Source: Vermamoeba vermiformis (Eukaryota > Tubulinea > Echinamoebida). From it: DNA of 64,000 bases. This document shows positions 47,301 to 58,911 of this stretch, one piece after another. The stretch lies in the NCBI GenBank assembly GCA_045837725.1, contig JBEWZL010000077.1:682001-746000 (forward strand), given 5' to 3'. Position numbers and translations under genes: made by a program. The notes beneath the pieces are model-generated. The model saw only the letters and a program-made list of their open reading frames with translations. It was not told the origin of the DNA and did not search any database. The stretch's first letter is position 1. Every line of letters starts with the position of its first letter.

Positions 47301-48924
47301 TCGCTGCTCTTTGAACTCGCCATACCCTCTTCGCCCTGGTCAAATTTCTCGACTAATTGAGCCATGGCTTTTGACAGTGACTTTGTGCCACTACGAACTG
47401 AGCCTAAAATGGATATCAGCACGTGCTTATTAAGATTAAATAGTTGCCATTAGTAGCTATATGGTACGTACCATTTGCATCAAACCGGGGTGATGGAATA
47501 GGTGAGTTTGAATCTTCCATGCCGATAGTACGTGACCGTGAACGGACTTGACCCGTGGCCTTTGAAAATGATTTGCTGACTACCATAGGCGTGACTATCA
47601 TTGACGTGCGTTGACGAGGACTTTTCAAAAGGAGCTCTGAGTTCTGGCGGAAAAAATCCGTTGGCGTAAAATCTACCAAATGACGGCTGTTAGAATAGTG
47701 TTCAAAATACTAGTTGAATTGGAATTTTTTCGTGTTCATGAAGGAAAATTTAATGAATATATTTCCAAATAAAGTAAATTTCATTGTGTGAGCTCGTTCA
47801 AAAATGTCAATTTTATACCTTTGTTCTCGTCTTTAGCCTTCAAATAAGCCATAATGACAGGTGTGCTCTTATTTGTAATATTATCTGGCGGCTCGGCCAA
47901 GTTTGTGTTGCCAGTAATTTGTAACGCATCCAGGTTGTATAATCGATACAATTTCAAGGTCACCTCTCGCAAGTCATTATTTGACAAGTTCAAAATCTGT
48001 AATAGTTAAAATATTAGTATATTATTCTATTGTTATTCGTGGCACGAGGCATGTAATATGGAGCAAAGCACAAAACGCCGAAGAAATGTGATCTACAAGC
48101 AATTTCCGCTTATAAATTTTTGGTGAAATTGCTCGCAAGAATATTTTTGTCATATTATTGTAATTAATTACCTTGAGATTTTGCAACGAACAAATGGATT
48201 CCGAAATTTTTTGGATGTCGTTATTTTGAAGGTAGAGTTCCTCGAGCTTTGATAGCTTCTCAATTTCATTGGGGAGTGAGACAATATTATTGCTGCTCAA
48301 GTCAAGCACTAAATACGAAATGGCTTAGTATCGTCAACGTAACGGCAAAATCCACAATTTGTACCATTTTAAATTAAATTTGAATTATTTACCAGAATAA
48401 TAAATGGCACTTAATATTTCATAATTTCAAGGGGAAAATGTAGGGAATAACTTATTGGCGATTTTCGATAAATTTTATTTGACGTTAAAATCTCACTTAC
48501 CAATCAAGCTAGTCAATTGACATATCTCTGCAGGGAATTTAGATAGCTGATTGTGATCGACGTAAAGATATTTAATTGCTTGGAAATTATTGATTGCCGC
48601 TGGAATTGTTCGTAATTTGTTATAGCCGAGATTCAGCAGATGAAGCCCGACAAATCGCTGGAAAAACCATTCTGGTAATGCCTCTAATCTATTCTGTCTT
48701 AGTGTGAGTTTCTGTAAATTTTCTAGGTGCTTCAACTCCTCTGGTAAAGTCGTAATTGTGTTATCGGCCAAATCCAGCTCGGTAAGGAGCCCTAATTGTT
48801 CGGCACTCGATGATAATAATCTACTAAAATCCCCTTTAAATTGGAAAACAAGGGTACTGCTTTTGGGTTTTCCAAATTCAATTATGTCCCCAGATCGGGC
48901 CAGTCCACTTCTGGAGTTTTTCAT
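44308..48924 (-). CDS. Leucine-rich-repeat Rap GTPase-activating protein
   Basis: About 14 exons encode roughly 1,250 residues. The N-terminal LRRs (48924–47800) include LTELDLADNTITTLPEELK, LQKLTLRQNRLEALP, LHLLNLGYNKLRTIP and LEELYLQNNDIQKI. A Ser/Thr/Pro-rich linker follows (SKSFSKATGQVRSRSRTIG, DSSSDSSSDDR). The RapGAP domain is in order: FKMGIVYCQDGQTEEAEML, SPEFDEFLNFLGETIDLK, YAGGLDTK, VYTEYSGSEIMFHVSTMLP and KIHIGNDIVVLFFLDGNG, which keeps the catalytic asparagine of the Asn thumb (HIGNDIV). The last exon (about 45495–44308) is a 400-residue charged tail with Lys clusters, a run of nine serines and KFFKSLRPKKKKKG. RapGAPs inactivate Rap; LRR-RapGAP fusions are known from some amoebae. 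The basic tail may bind membranes or nucleic acid (inference). Confidence 0.87.
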
Positions 48925-49109
48925 TTTGAAATAAATAAACTATGGTACTATGCTAGTATACATTTGGTCAATATTAAATGGCATAATTTACGTTGTTCGG
49001 CCATTAGCCAAAAATAAACTTTGTATCTCCAATTCGAGATTAAATTCCGCTTCGTTTGGATCGGCGAAACGATACCTTTTTAAGCTATTTGGAACACACT
49101 CTAGATTTA

Positions 49110-51628
49110 TTACAAAACTAGTAAAGAAAGAGCACCCAGGACCGAAAGGACTACAAGGTTGTTTGCCGCTGAAGTAACGGATGGCGAAGGATCGTTTGGG
49201 CTAGGAACCGATGGCTCTGTCATCTGTAGCGCATCACCATCGAATACTACGCCGACATTGCCTATTGAGAATGTCCAGTTCTCACCAGACTGCTCCACTT
49301 CAGGCACATGACCAGTGCAATCCGGATCCACAAGCACGATAAAAGAAACGGATGTGACGTTCGTTTTGAGCCGGAACTGGCCGTGCCATTGGTTGGGCAT
49401 GTTTACTTGAGCATTTGGAGGGAACTGGTCCGTCTGGGAGAAGCTGAACGGAGCTGAGACGTGGAGCATTGTGAGGCACGCAGTAGTGTCGTTCCGATTG
49501 GCTTTCACGGTCGAATCCGAAACCACTGTAAAGGTATTGTACGCATGGATATTCCATTCAAACATACGAGGCGAGACCGCATCAAACTTGTCGAAGATCA
49601 AGAACTGATTGACTCCACGCAAGTACACGAGCGATCGTTTAGCACGGGTCAATCGCAATGCAGAGTCAGTCGCAAGACCTGCATTGTAAGCTGCAATTGC
49701 ATCGCCTGTGACGAAATCAAATGCATCGGAAGTGCCGTACTGAGTGATAGTGCCGAATGCGTCCATCGTATCGAACTTTTGACCGATTCCACCGTCCATG
49801 GTAATAGCGCCGGATTGAGCACGTGTCGTCTTGCGCCAGTTCTTGTGATGCGGGGAATGATAGCTGTCGTAGTAGCCACTGCTGATGAACATGGCCTGCT
49901 GTTTGTGGAACAATGTGAAGCACAACTGTTCGGCACTGTTGTGATTCCAACTGCCGTATTTGCCAGAACGGAAAAACAATGCAGTTCTGTTGTTATCCGT
50001 CATTGAGCTATGGAATGCTGCCCAGCCAATAGTCTTCAAGTGAATGGACTTGGGATAAGTCTTCGTCAACGTAGTCACGTTCTTGAACTCGCTGGACCAG
50101 ATCGTGTCGGAGTAGCGGTAATCAACGTACTTGGGAAAATCAAACTGAGAGCAGTAGTAGTTGAATAGCTCTGCTTCATAATCATCGGGATAGTGATCGA
50201 GGACTCGAGATACCATGTTGACACAAGCAGTAGCTACAACATACGTCATGTCAGAGTCGCTACCATCGCCAAAGCCAACTCCACCAGTGCTGGATCCGTG
50301 AGGTGCAAAATAAACGAACTGAAGAGGCCACTCACGCACGAACTGCTTGTTAACGACATTGATGCCCGTAGACCACTTCAAGAAGTCCCAACGTTGGGTG
50401 GTTGACACAGCGTCCCAAAGGGCGTACCCGAGACCATTACCAAATCCACCGTCTTCAGCACTCCAAGCGCTGTAAAGATTGAAGTAGAGATGCACGGTGC
50501 TAGTAGCCCAGGTATCAGCGATGGGAGTCTCTCCAAGGCACGCTATTGCCATCACGGCCATGTAGCCCAGTGTGTTGGCACCGTGCGAGTTGTGCGGGGC
50601 AATCAAAAGGTCGTCAAATCCGGCAGCCTCATCGTAGATCTGCTGGGCTCGGTTGATGACATTAGCCATGATCGTTGTTCTTTCAGCGGATGTGAAGCTG
50701 TTGTAGATACAGTCGACAGATTGGGCCTGTGCAAGCATGGCCAAACGGTTCGCCAGATCATTGACCGTTTGATTCGTAACGCCGTTCGGATTGACTTCAG
50801 CCAAGTAAAGCGTTCTTCTCTTGAGCTCGTTGATGTAGACAGTGTTGGAAGAATTGTACCAGATAGCGTAGATGAAGTTTGAGATGTCGAAGGCCATCGG
50901 CTGAACGAACTTGTACATAACGTCGTTTATGAAGTTCTGAAGTTCGATGGAGCCAGGCGGGAAGTCCTCAACTGTCTTGTTCGGAGCAGTGGGCAGAGCA
51001 GCACCGACTCGTCGGTCAAGATAAAAGAGGGTTCCCTTGAGACGTTTCTTGAACGCATCGCCAGTCGGTGAAGCCAAGAACGCCTCTCGTTCAGCACCTT
51101 TCATTAGCAGTCTAGGACGAATAGACACCTTAGCCTTGGCGACTACGTCTGGAGGAATGACGTAGTCGGTGGCATCCGCGGAAAGGTAGAAAGATCTAAC
51201 CGCGCTTTGGATTGTCGAACCAGATGTTGTATTTACTCGTGTAACGTGCCATAAGTACTTCGTGGACTTCGTCAATGTGAACGGTATGTTCAAGTAATTA
51301 AACCGAGTTGAGAAAGTGTAGGTCGGAGATACTCCGTCGGTTGCATCCACGTTCGCCCAAAGAGATACTGTGAAGTTAATGCCAGGACCGTAACTGTGAT
51401 ATCCAGACCACCAGAACGAAGGAGGATTGTGACGCACGGTCGAGCCATGAGTCGGAACGATCCGCTTGAAGGAGGGCGGCACCGAAGAGATCCAGTCGTC
51501 AGGATCAGCTAAAGCAACGGATATGCGTTAGTCGAGTCGAAAGTTAAGTTGCTTAACGTACTAGATCTCACGATAGTAGCTAACACCGTTATTACTACGA
51601 GGACAATAAGACTTTTTCTTGCTCGCAT
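49110..51628 (-). CDS. Heparinase II/III-like polysaccharide lyase-type protein with GPI-type tail
   Basis: A signal-peptide exon (51628–about 51561, MRARKSLIVLVVITVLATIV) and one very large exon (about 51510–49110) encode about 815 residues. Near the N-terminus is a DUF4962-like beta region (PPSFWWSGYHSYGPGINFTV). The centre has the alpha/alpha-toroid features LLIAPHNSHGANTLGYMAVM and SAWSAEDGGFGNGLGY. The C-terminal beta domain contains SWNHNSAEQLCFTLFHK, YHSPHHKNWRKTTRAQSGAI and GVNQFLIFDKFDAV. In lyases of this group the third motif commonly reads W-R-x-T-x-A-H-N; here the His is Gln. The C-terminus has a Ser/Pro spacer and a hydrophobic end (VVLSVLGALSLLVL). Its near lack of introns contrasts with neighbours and fits acquisition from bacteria (inference). 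Confidence 0.75.
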
Positions 51629-51693
51629 TGTTATTGCGTGCCCAAAGAATGAATTGTAATGGCAAATTGCATGGCTCCTGACACATTTATCGT

Positions 51694-51989
51694 GTGAGTG
51701 GACTGAACAATAGTCCAACGCAAGATATGTTTAGTCATTGCACTGTCAAATCCATACATTTTCCTGACCCAGAGAGATTTCACACGACTGTTGCGGAGTA
51801 TAAATGTCAGCGCGAGATTCTATGGGACACCATTGAAAGTGCCATCGAAACGAAGCTAGAAAATTGTATGGTTAGTCCTTGACCGTTGTTTTGGATGCTT
51901 ACAAAGTGGATTTGGATGTTGAAAACGGGATGTGGTTGACGATCGCTTATCAAGACTGGACTCGCGCAAAGTCTCTTCGCCATAAATGA
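51694..51989 (+). CDS. Small two-exon ORF, unknown
   Basis: Reading 51694–51865 (or from the inner Met at 51727) and splicing out 51866–51906 (GTATGG…AAAG, 41 nt) gives about 84 residues ending WLTIAYQDWTRAKSLRHK. The first part contains FPDPERFHTTVAEYKCQREI. The splice restores an open frame in a composition that looks protein-like, but I recognise no domain. The antisense strand is also open over part of it. It may be the 5' part of a longer gene whose later exons I cannot define. Confidence 0.3.
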
Positions 51990-52844
51990 ATGAGTAGACA
52001 ACACGCCGAGGTATCTTTGATGCAATTGTGGACAAAAAGAAAGCAAGGCGAACGTGTAGAGTGAAGGACTCTGTTTATTTTTGTTCATCTGACATCTCAC
52101 TAGGAAGCTTACCTGATATTTGCTAACTACAATAGCACTCTTGCTCGAGGGACATTGTATCTGTGCATCGTGTCCTTATACGTAAAAGGTTGTAGAACAT
52201 TCCTCATCGACCACAGAGATTCAAATTACCGTTACGAACTAACAAAAAAAATATTAGAGAGGTGTAAGGGAGGAATACGAGGCAGTAAAAATATTATGAT
52301 GGTAGTATTTGTGTCAGAATTGATAGGAATAAACTGTCCACATTATTATTAAGTTTTGTTTTCTCGTCTTTCAAAAATCCACCATCGACAATTAAAAAAT
52401 CAGAAAATAATTTTAAAAATCGATAATTACCTTAGACAACATGTACACACATATACAAGCATATTGCACGTCAACAGCAAGTGGTACTATTTTTCTAGAG
52501 CATTGACACTCGCAGATTTGATTGCGCGCCAAGCACCAGAACGAATAAACCAGCCTGCGTGCGTATTAGTAGGCCGAGGTATAAGATTTCGAGGTTATAA
52601 TAATGGAAAGGGGTGTGCTCTTCATTAGTAATTGCTGCGAAAATCAAGGAACACGACAAGCAAAGCCACCCAGCCAACTTTTTTTGTTCCGAGCGAATCT
52701 GGCCCAAAACCTTTTTTCTCTTCTTGATGTCTAATATGAAAACGGAGCGCAGGCCTTTGCTTATATCGATAAAATAGGTCTCCACTCGTGCGAGCGCAAA
52801 GCTAAAATCAACACTAGAGTGACAAGAGAAACGGTCAGCGAAAG
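51990..52844. other. Intergenic, about 850 bp
   Basis: The largest gene-free stretch in the window. Two ORFs of about 90 codons, one on each strand (52356–52628 and 52495–52785), overlap and show no domain. I looked here for the missing actin N-terminus and did not find its nucleotide-binding loop. Confidence 0.4.
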
Positions 52845-54305
52845 ATGACGACGTTGAGCAATTGGGACGACGGTGAAAAGTTGTTATATCATACTTTTTA
52901 TAATGAATTAAGGTAATGATAATTTTTATTTATATACGAGTTGCAAAGGTCGAAGGCCGACCTCGGATTATGGAAATTTAAATTTCGAAATTAAGGCCTG
53001 AATATTTAATGAAATCCTTCATTTAAAAATACCGCTTCAATAAAATATTGGTCATTATTTAATGTTTTTCATAATAATGGTATCGAATACGCCCTTATTT
53101 GTTCAATTTCGTTAACGATATTGATCTGTGTATTTAGGGTGGCACCTGAAGAGACTCCAGTCACTTTAACAATTCCGCCTCGTGCATCACGAGCGTATCT
53201 TGAAAAGATGACTCAAATCATGTTCGAAACGTTCTCAGTTCCTTGTTTGAATTTTGTTCACCAAGCAACTGCTTGCGTTGTTGGTAATGGAACCTATTCT
53301 GGTCAGTATTATATTTAAATATTTACACGTGTAATTATACGGCCTAGATAATTAGCGGGTGAGTATGAAATATTAAGACTAACGCGATCCCGTGTAGGTC
53401 TTGTCGTTCTAATGGGCCATCAAAATGTATGGGTTATTCCAGTTCACCAATTAAGAGCGCTCGACGACGCGGCAGTTAAAATTCCTATTGGCGGTGTACA
53501 TATTACAGCACACATTGCACAAGAAATGCACCTGACCACGAGTGCAGAGCTTGAGATTGCTCAAGATATGAAGATCAAGCATTGTAAGTTATAAGCGGTA
53601 TTAATAGCGTGTTTAAAGACCGTTTAATAATGGATTTTGCTTTAGGCTTTGTTAGTTTGGATTATGAAACGGATTCACGAGATGCGTCGAGACACGCCGT
53701 TGATTATGAAATGCCGGTAGGTTCAGACATTGATACCATTTAATACTTATTACTAACGTACTCGATCAAGGACGGAACAATGGTGAATCTTTCAACTGTT
53801 CGTTTCTACGGCCCAGAAGTTTATTTCAAACCATCGCTGCTTGGCAAGTCATCATCGACTTTGCCCGAGGCTATTGCAACAGCGATTTCAAACTGCGACT
53901 ATTCACTTAGAAAGAAGATGGCATCTAATATTATCCTCGCAGGAGGTTCATCGTTATTTCCTAATATGGTATGTGCACGGGCTCTCAAAACATTATGACC
54001 GACCCTAACTTGATGTTAAAATTTCTTAGGCACAGCGCATCGAAAGAGAGCTGAGAAAGGACCATTCAATGATGGATCTTGGATATTAGAGTTAAGAGCA
54101 GTAATGACCGCTATGCTGTTTGGGTTGGTGGCTCGGTGTACCTCAGTTTATCGACCTACCGTAAGTATTGGATGAAAACAAACCGCTGAGCTAAAATTTT
54201 AATATTTTTGTTTTAGCTATGTCTACAATGATGAGCAAAGAGGATTATGACCAAGTCGGTCCTTCGCTCGCTCATCTGTTTTATAACTATCCCGTGTCCG
54301 AGTAA
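52845..54305 (+). CDS. Actin-like protein lacking the N-terminal quarter and nucleotide loops; one frame offset
   Basis: Seven or so exons. It begins MTTLSNWDDGEKLLYHTFYN, which aligns with actin from about residue 78 (NWDDMEKIWHHTFYNEL). The first 70-odd residues, including phosphate loop 1, are absent. Clear actin matches follow: LEKMTQIMFETFSVP, DGTMVNLSTVRFYGPEVYFK, NIILAGGSSLFPNM, YAVWVGGSVYLSLSTY and MSKEDYDQVGPSLAH. The second phosphate loop (DSGDGVTH in actin) reads MGHQNVWV. Near 54078 (GATCTTGGATATTAGA) one extra base shifts the frame: DHSMMDL before, DIRVKSSNDRYAVW after. Either an assembly slip or a decaying gene. Without both loops, ATP binding is unlikely, so this is a non-canonical actin relative or an ageing pseudogene; intact splice sites and conserved core argue for use until recently. 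Confidence 0.7.
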
Positions 54306-54461
54306 TGTAGATCTTCTATTGTATTAATACCCGTAAACTGTATAATAAACTAGTTATATAACATTATGAAGTCTCCGTTTTTGGATGCGGTTACAAGCTT
54401 TTGTTGCGATCTCAAAATAATTTGTTGCTCTCTTACAAGCACAACCACAATAGTATAGACA

Positions 54462-56436
54462 TGGAAAATCCCGGAGAGTATCACAGTGCAGAGCATACAC
54501 AAGTTCCTTTGCAACAAAGCAATACAAATGCCAACCAACGACCATTGGTTAAGATGCGCGGTTTGTATCCTATTGGCGGACCCAAGATTGTTCGAGAGGA
54601 GTTTGAGAAATTAGGATTTGAGTACAGACCTCCTAACACACCAAACGGTAAGTTGTAATTTGAATAAATTTATTTTTATTTTTTTTGAATTGTGGATCCG
54701 ACTAAAATTAAGATTGGGCAATATTTTCTGCACCTTTGTTAATATTTTTCAATACAGTATTTTTAGATAATTTTTCCAAATTACGTCACGTAATTTAATT
54801 TTGATAGGTGACGTTTTACGTTTAAAATTAATTGGTTAATTTTGCTTTACAGAGGAGTGCGATTCATTTTGGGTCATGCGCTTCGATCCTCCTGAATTCA
54901 AAGCTATGCGCGGGAACCAAAAGGTTAATTTTTTGCCTGGCATGACCGAGCTGTGCATCAAGAGCATGCTGCATTCAAATATAGTAAAAATGAAAGAAAA
55001 GTTTGGCGAGGAGGTAATAATAGTTTGCATTAGTATTACATTAAAATAACTGATTTTTCACTCGTAATAGCCTTTTTCGTTTTGGCCTCGCGGCTTTAAT
55101 TTGCCTGAAGAATACGACAAGTTGAAGAAATACTACGAAGACAACGGCGACAAACAAATTCCATTTATCATTAAGCCTGCTCGTCGCGCGTGTGGCACTG
55201 GCATCACGTGCATTACTCACGTGTCACAACTCAATCCTGAAGACGAATTCATTAAAACTGAGACACCTGTTGCTCAAGAGTACGTGTGCTATCATTGTAA
55301 TCAATGTTTAGTAGCTGCTTAATATCGATTCTAATCGCTCTAATGCGTAGGTATGTCATGAACCCAATCTTACTCGACGGGTTCAAGATCTCATTCAGAA
55401 TCTACGTGGCAATCACTAGTGTATCTCCTTTGAGAATTTACGTACACCCAAGTGGTCTTACACGAATCAGTAGCGAGAAGTGAGTACAGATTATGCTACG
55501 ATGAAGCACATGACTAACAATACTAGGTACCGCACGGATCTGGAGTCGTTTGGCAACGGTGCTAATTTCATTCATTTGACCAACTACGACTTGAATAAGT
55601 TCAACAAAGATAACTTTGCTAATCTCGTTAGCCCGGAAATTCAGCACGATAACATGCGCTGGTAAGGGATCCTCAAGTTTTCAACACGTGTTTCTCATCC
55701 ACTTAATTCAGTGAAATGCAATATATTTTCGACACTTTGCGACAAAATGGCCATGACGTTGACAAGTTATGGGAGGAGATCAAAGAGGTCATAACAAAAT
55801 CGTTTTTGGCTGCCGAACAACGGATCACAACAGCGATTAGCCGAATCGTTCATTACCGAAGTAACGGCTATGAATTACTTGGTTTTGATTTCTTAGTCGA
55901 TGAGAATATGAAGCCTTGGTTGCTCGAGGTCAATCACGCCCCGAATCTGGAACCTCATACTGCACTTGAAACTAAAGTGAAGGTACGTAGAAGAGTAGCT
56001 AATTTGCTTCTATACAATACGAATGTTGTGCAACTACATTATTCTAATTTCAATTCTAGCGAGCTGCTATTAAGGATTTGCTTCAATTGGTGGATGTGGC
56101 TCGAGTGGATGCGGTTTCAACGGAGGAGGAGACTAAGCAGAAGTTCGAAAAGCTGTAAGTTTATTACCATAGTTTCAATTTAACTCAATGATTTCTTCTT
56201 ATAGGCAACATTATATCGCAACTATGGAGCCTGAAGAGGAAAGCGATGTAATGTTGAGCAAGTTAACCAGATCTGATGTTTGGAAGATCGTCGCTACTCA
56301 GCGCGAGAATGCTAGAAGAGGAGACTTCCAACGCTTATTCCCTAATCCTGACTCGGGCAAGTACAACGAAATCGCTTGGCCTAACAAAGAAAATCAACTT
56401 GTTATTAAGTTTATGGAGTTCTTTGAGACATTATAA
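54462..56436 (+). CDS. Tubulin–tyrosine-ligase-like (TTLL) polyglutamylase-type ligase
   Basis: About eight exons encode about 480 residues. The start is MENPGEYHS at 54462 (an in-frame Met also lies at 54401). TTL-domain motifs in order: SFWPRGFNLPEEYDKL, PFIIKPARRACGTGI (ATP-grasp lysine and glycine loop), YVMNPILLDGFKISFRIYVA, PLRIYVHPSGLTRIS, IHLTNYDLNK, ELLGFDFLVDENMKPWLLEV and NHAPNL with the metal-binding Glu and Asn. In most TTLLs the third motif reads KFDLR; here it is KISFR. TTLLs add Glu or Gly chains to tubulin or other proteins. The ending (WPNKENQLVIKFMEF) has no extra domain. The family implies microtubule modification, often in cilia or centrioles. Confidence 0.85.
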
Positions 56437-56588
56437 AATAACTATATCCGTATATCCATTCGCTCTTAAAATACAAGACTAATATTTTAACGCTAACGAG
56501 TTTGTTTTGAACTTCAATTCAAATCATTTTTGTTTTGAACCTTGATTCAAGTACACAAGCAAGCACACAACGGAAACGGAAGAAAATC

Positions 56589-57499
56589 ATGGACGCGAGC
56601 GCACTATCAGATATCAAACAACAAGCGGAGAGTTGCTTGGACGTCATCGAAAAGGTACTCGGAATCTGGATCCAGCAGAATTCTAACTTTCGTTACTAGG
56701 CACTTCAGCACCTGATAGCCATTGATTCTGCCCAAAAAATAAGCGGTAACGTCTACGGTCAAGAAAACATTGTCTTAAAGAAGCGCGTTGAAGACCTGAC
56801 TGCCGGTACGCGATCCAAATTTTTAGTTCAAAATTAACTCTCCACAGAAAACAAGCAACTAGTCGGTTTAATAAAGAAGTACCAATCCTCGTTATCGGAT
56901 AACTTAGTTTATGCCGAGAAGGTACGTTTTCTAGCTTTTTTGCTTTGATCTGATCCGTTTTGCTAGTTGCGGGAGGAGAAGGTTTGCTCGGAAGCCTATC
57001 AAGCGCAGTTAGAGCGCCTAAAGGCCGTAAGATAATATAGTAGTATCGTACTGTGGCACTAATCTTTATTAGGAAATTGAGGAGTGTCGAAGGATAGTTG
57101 CGGATGAGCGCTCAAAAGAGCAGCAGAGCCTTCAAGCATTCTACGAGCAGCGAGAGCACGATACACTTCAATTTAGAATTGCCCTGGAAGCGCGCGACCG
57201 CGAAAAAGAGGAGATGAAGGTTCAGATCGAGGCAATGAAAAAGCAAGTCGAGGACGAGAGGTTCAAATGGAGCCAAGAGATTCAAGCTAGAGACGAAAAC
57301 TTCGTTAAGAAGCAAAAGGAGATCGACGACTTAAGAAAAGAGAATATAAAGAATAATCAGCAGCACGAGCAGCAACTGCAGCGATTGAGAATGAAGGTAC
57401 GGTCCAGCTCCGGATCTCGGTTGAACAAACTCACTAACGATTTGTATTCTTTAGTACGAAGAACAAATGATGCAGTTGACTCAAATCGGCAGGAAGTAG
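56589..57499 (+). CDS. Coiled-coil protein, unknown
   Basis: Seven exons separated by introns of about 40–60 nt encode about 230 residues, almost all heptad-like: MDASALSDIKQQAESCLDVI, ENIVLKKRVEDLTA, IALEARDREKEEMKVQIEAM, KQKEIDDLRKENIKNN and QQHEQQLQRLRMK, ending YEEQMMQLTQIGRK after the last splice at about 57456. No globular domain, signal or membrane segment. A cytoskeletal or centrosomal structural role would fit next to the TTLL gene, but this rests on position and composition only. Reading through the last intron gives a longer, less helical tail (to 57603); the spliced version keeps the coiled coil. Confidence 0.6.
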
Positions 57500-57598
57500 T
57501 TTGGCCTCAGATGCGTCAGTTGCGACGTACCGGCAAATTTTTCTGTCAAACTTTATTTTTTGTTGATTATTGCTTTATCATTATAAACACAATAATTA

Positions 57599-58724
57599 AT
57601 GATTAAACTAGCGTTGATAACCATAGTATTCCTACTGGTAAGTGGTGAGGCGGATTCGAGCGGTACGCCGCCTTCTAAACCGGCTGTGGACTGCGCAAAG
57701 CAAGCGATTCAAGTAAGTACTTTTAGTAGTATATAATAATAAATATTAATACGATTTTTAGGTGCTACGGAGCCAAGTTGTCATCAAGGACGAAGAGATC
57801 TGGACTCAAAAGCTCTCCAAAAATCATAAATATATGTTAGCAACCGCTACGCTCAATTGCCTTGTTACAGACATCAACCCAAAGCTGATGCAATAGAGTG
57901 CTCCAATCGCGACATTATGGCCTGCTTGCGCACTTCAGTTTCGGATCTGCAGTACACTATGTTGACCAATTTACTGCATTATTTAGGTAATTTTATTTTG
58001 TACAAAATAACCTTTTATCAATGATAATATTTACGAACGGCCAATATTTGTTATTAAACATCTATCAGAGGAAATCTCGTGGGATCTTGACGGAGAAGTG
58101 CTCCAAGAACAAACTATAGGTACCTGTACATGTCCTAATCACATAATTATCCGTTTGTATTCGATTGCTACGTTTGTAGCGAAGTTCATACTGGTTACTA
58201 ATTTTAGCTTTTTCCTTTTAAGGACATCTTACCCAAAGCTTGTCAGCACTCGAAGCGTTAAACGCAGATCAAGCCAAAGCACAACAAATACAACAGTCCC
58301 TTGCGAATAGAGTGGATGAGCTCATTAATATGGCCTCTGAAAATACACAGACAATCTCTCATCTTTTGGTACGTGTAGATCCACTCATCGCATTGCCATT
58401 TAGCTCCGACGATAAACTTAATAGTACTTAAATTCATCGTAGGGTATTATGGAGCCTATAATAGAGCAGATAGTGTCACTTGTCAACGTGACCGAGTCAA
58501 TTTTGGTCAAATCGAAATCGATTCACGAACGACAGGTGGTGATCGATTTCTTCTTAATGCTCGTCATCCTGTCTGTTGGCTACTACATGCTACAGCGATT
58601 CTTGCACGCCTTAATCTTCATGATCGTCACAAAACAGGATCTGCTAGTTGTCGTCATTAGCAGAACTCGCTTGCTTCTAATGACCTGCTTCCTCATTCAC
58701 ATAGCGTTGCTTTACTTCCACTAA
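57599..58724 (+). CDS. Signal peptide–Cys-rich–coiled-coil–multi-TM protein, possible KAR5/GEX1/Brambleberry relative
   Basis: Exon 1 (57599–57713) has a signal peptide (MIKLALITIVFLLVSGEADS). Splicing a 35-nt intron (57836–57870) joins NHKY to IHQPKADAIECSNRDIMACL. Then follow SDLQYTMLTNLLHYLEEISW, a heptad region (LSALEALNADQAKAQQIQQS, ASENTQTISHLL) and a last exon with hydrophobic segments (VVIDFFLMLVILSVGYYML, LLVVVISRTRLLLM). Total about 300 residues. A secreted Cys-containing head with C..R..I..CL, an aromatic 'Y…N..HYL..I.W' helix, then coiled coil and C-terminal membrane helices is the layout of the KAR5/GEX1/Brambleberry nuclear-envelope fusion family. The match is by layout and a few residues, so I give no symbol. 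Splice choices reconstruct a fully open frame. Confidence 0.5.
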
Positions 58725-58911
58725 GGTGACGAATTCTTACGTGCATAATCACATGGTAAATTTCCGAAGATTTTTCGTGATGTGTCAATAACGTTGCCAG
58801 AAAGTTCGCAGTCAATAATTTTCCAGCGTCATATTTCAGGTATAAAATCTTGTTGATTGGTACAGGGCATATTCTAACTTGAATAAAGACAGAAAAAGAA
58901 CACGCGACGTT

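Noticed and set aside
52356-52785. Overlapping ORFs on both strands upstream of the actin-like gene
   Set aside because: No domain and mutual overlap. A phrase vaguely like an actin N-terminus (VGRGIRFRGY) lacks the phosphate-loop residues.
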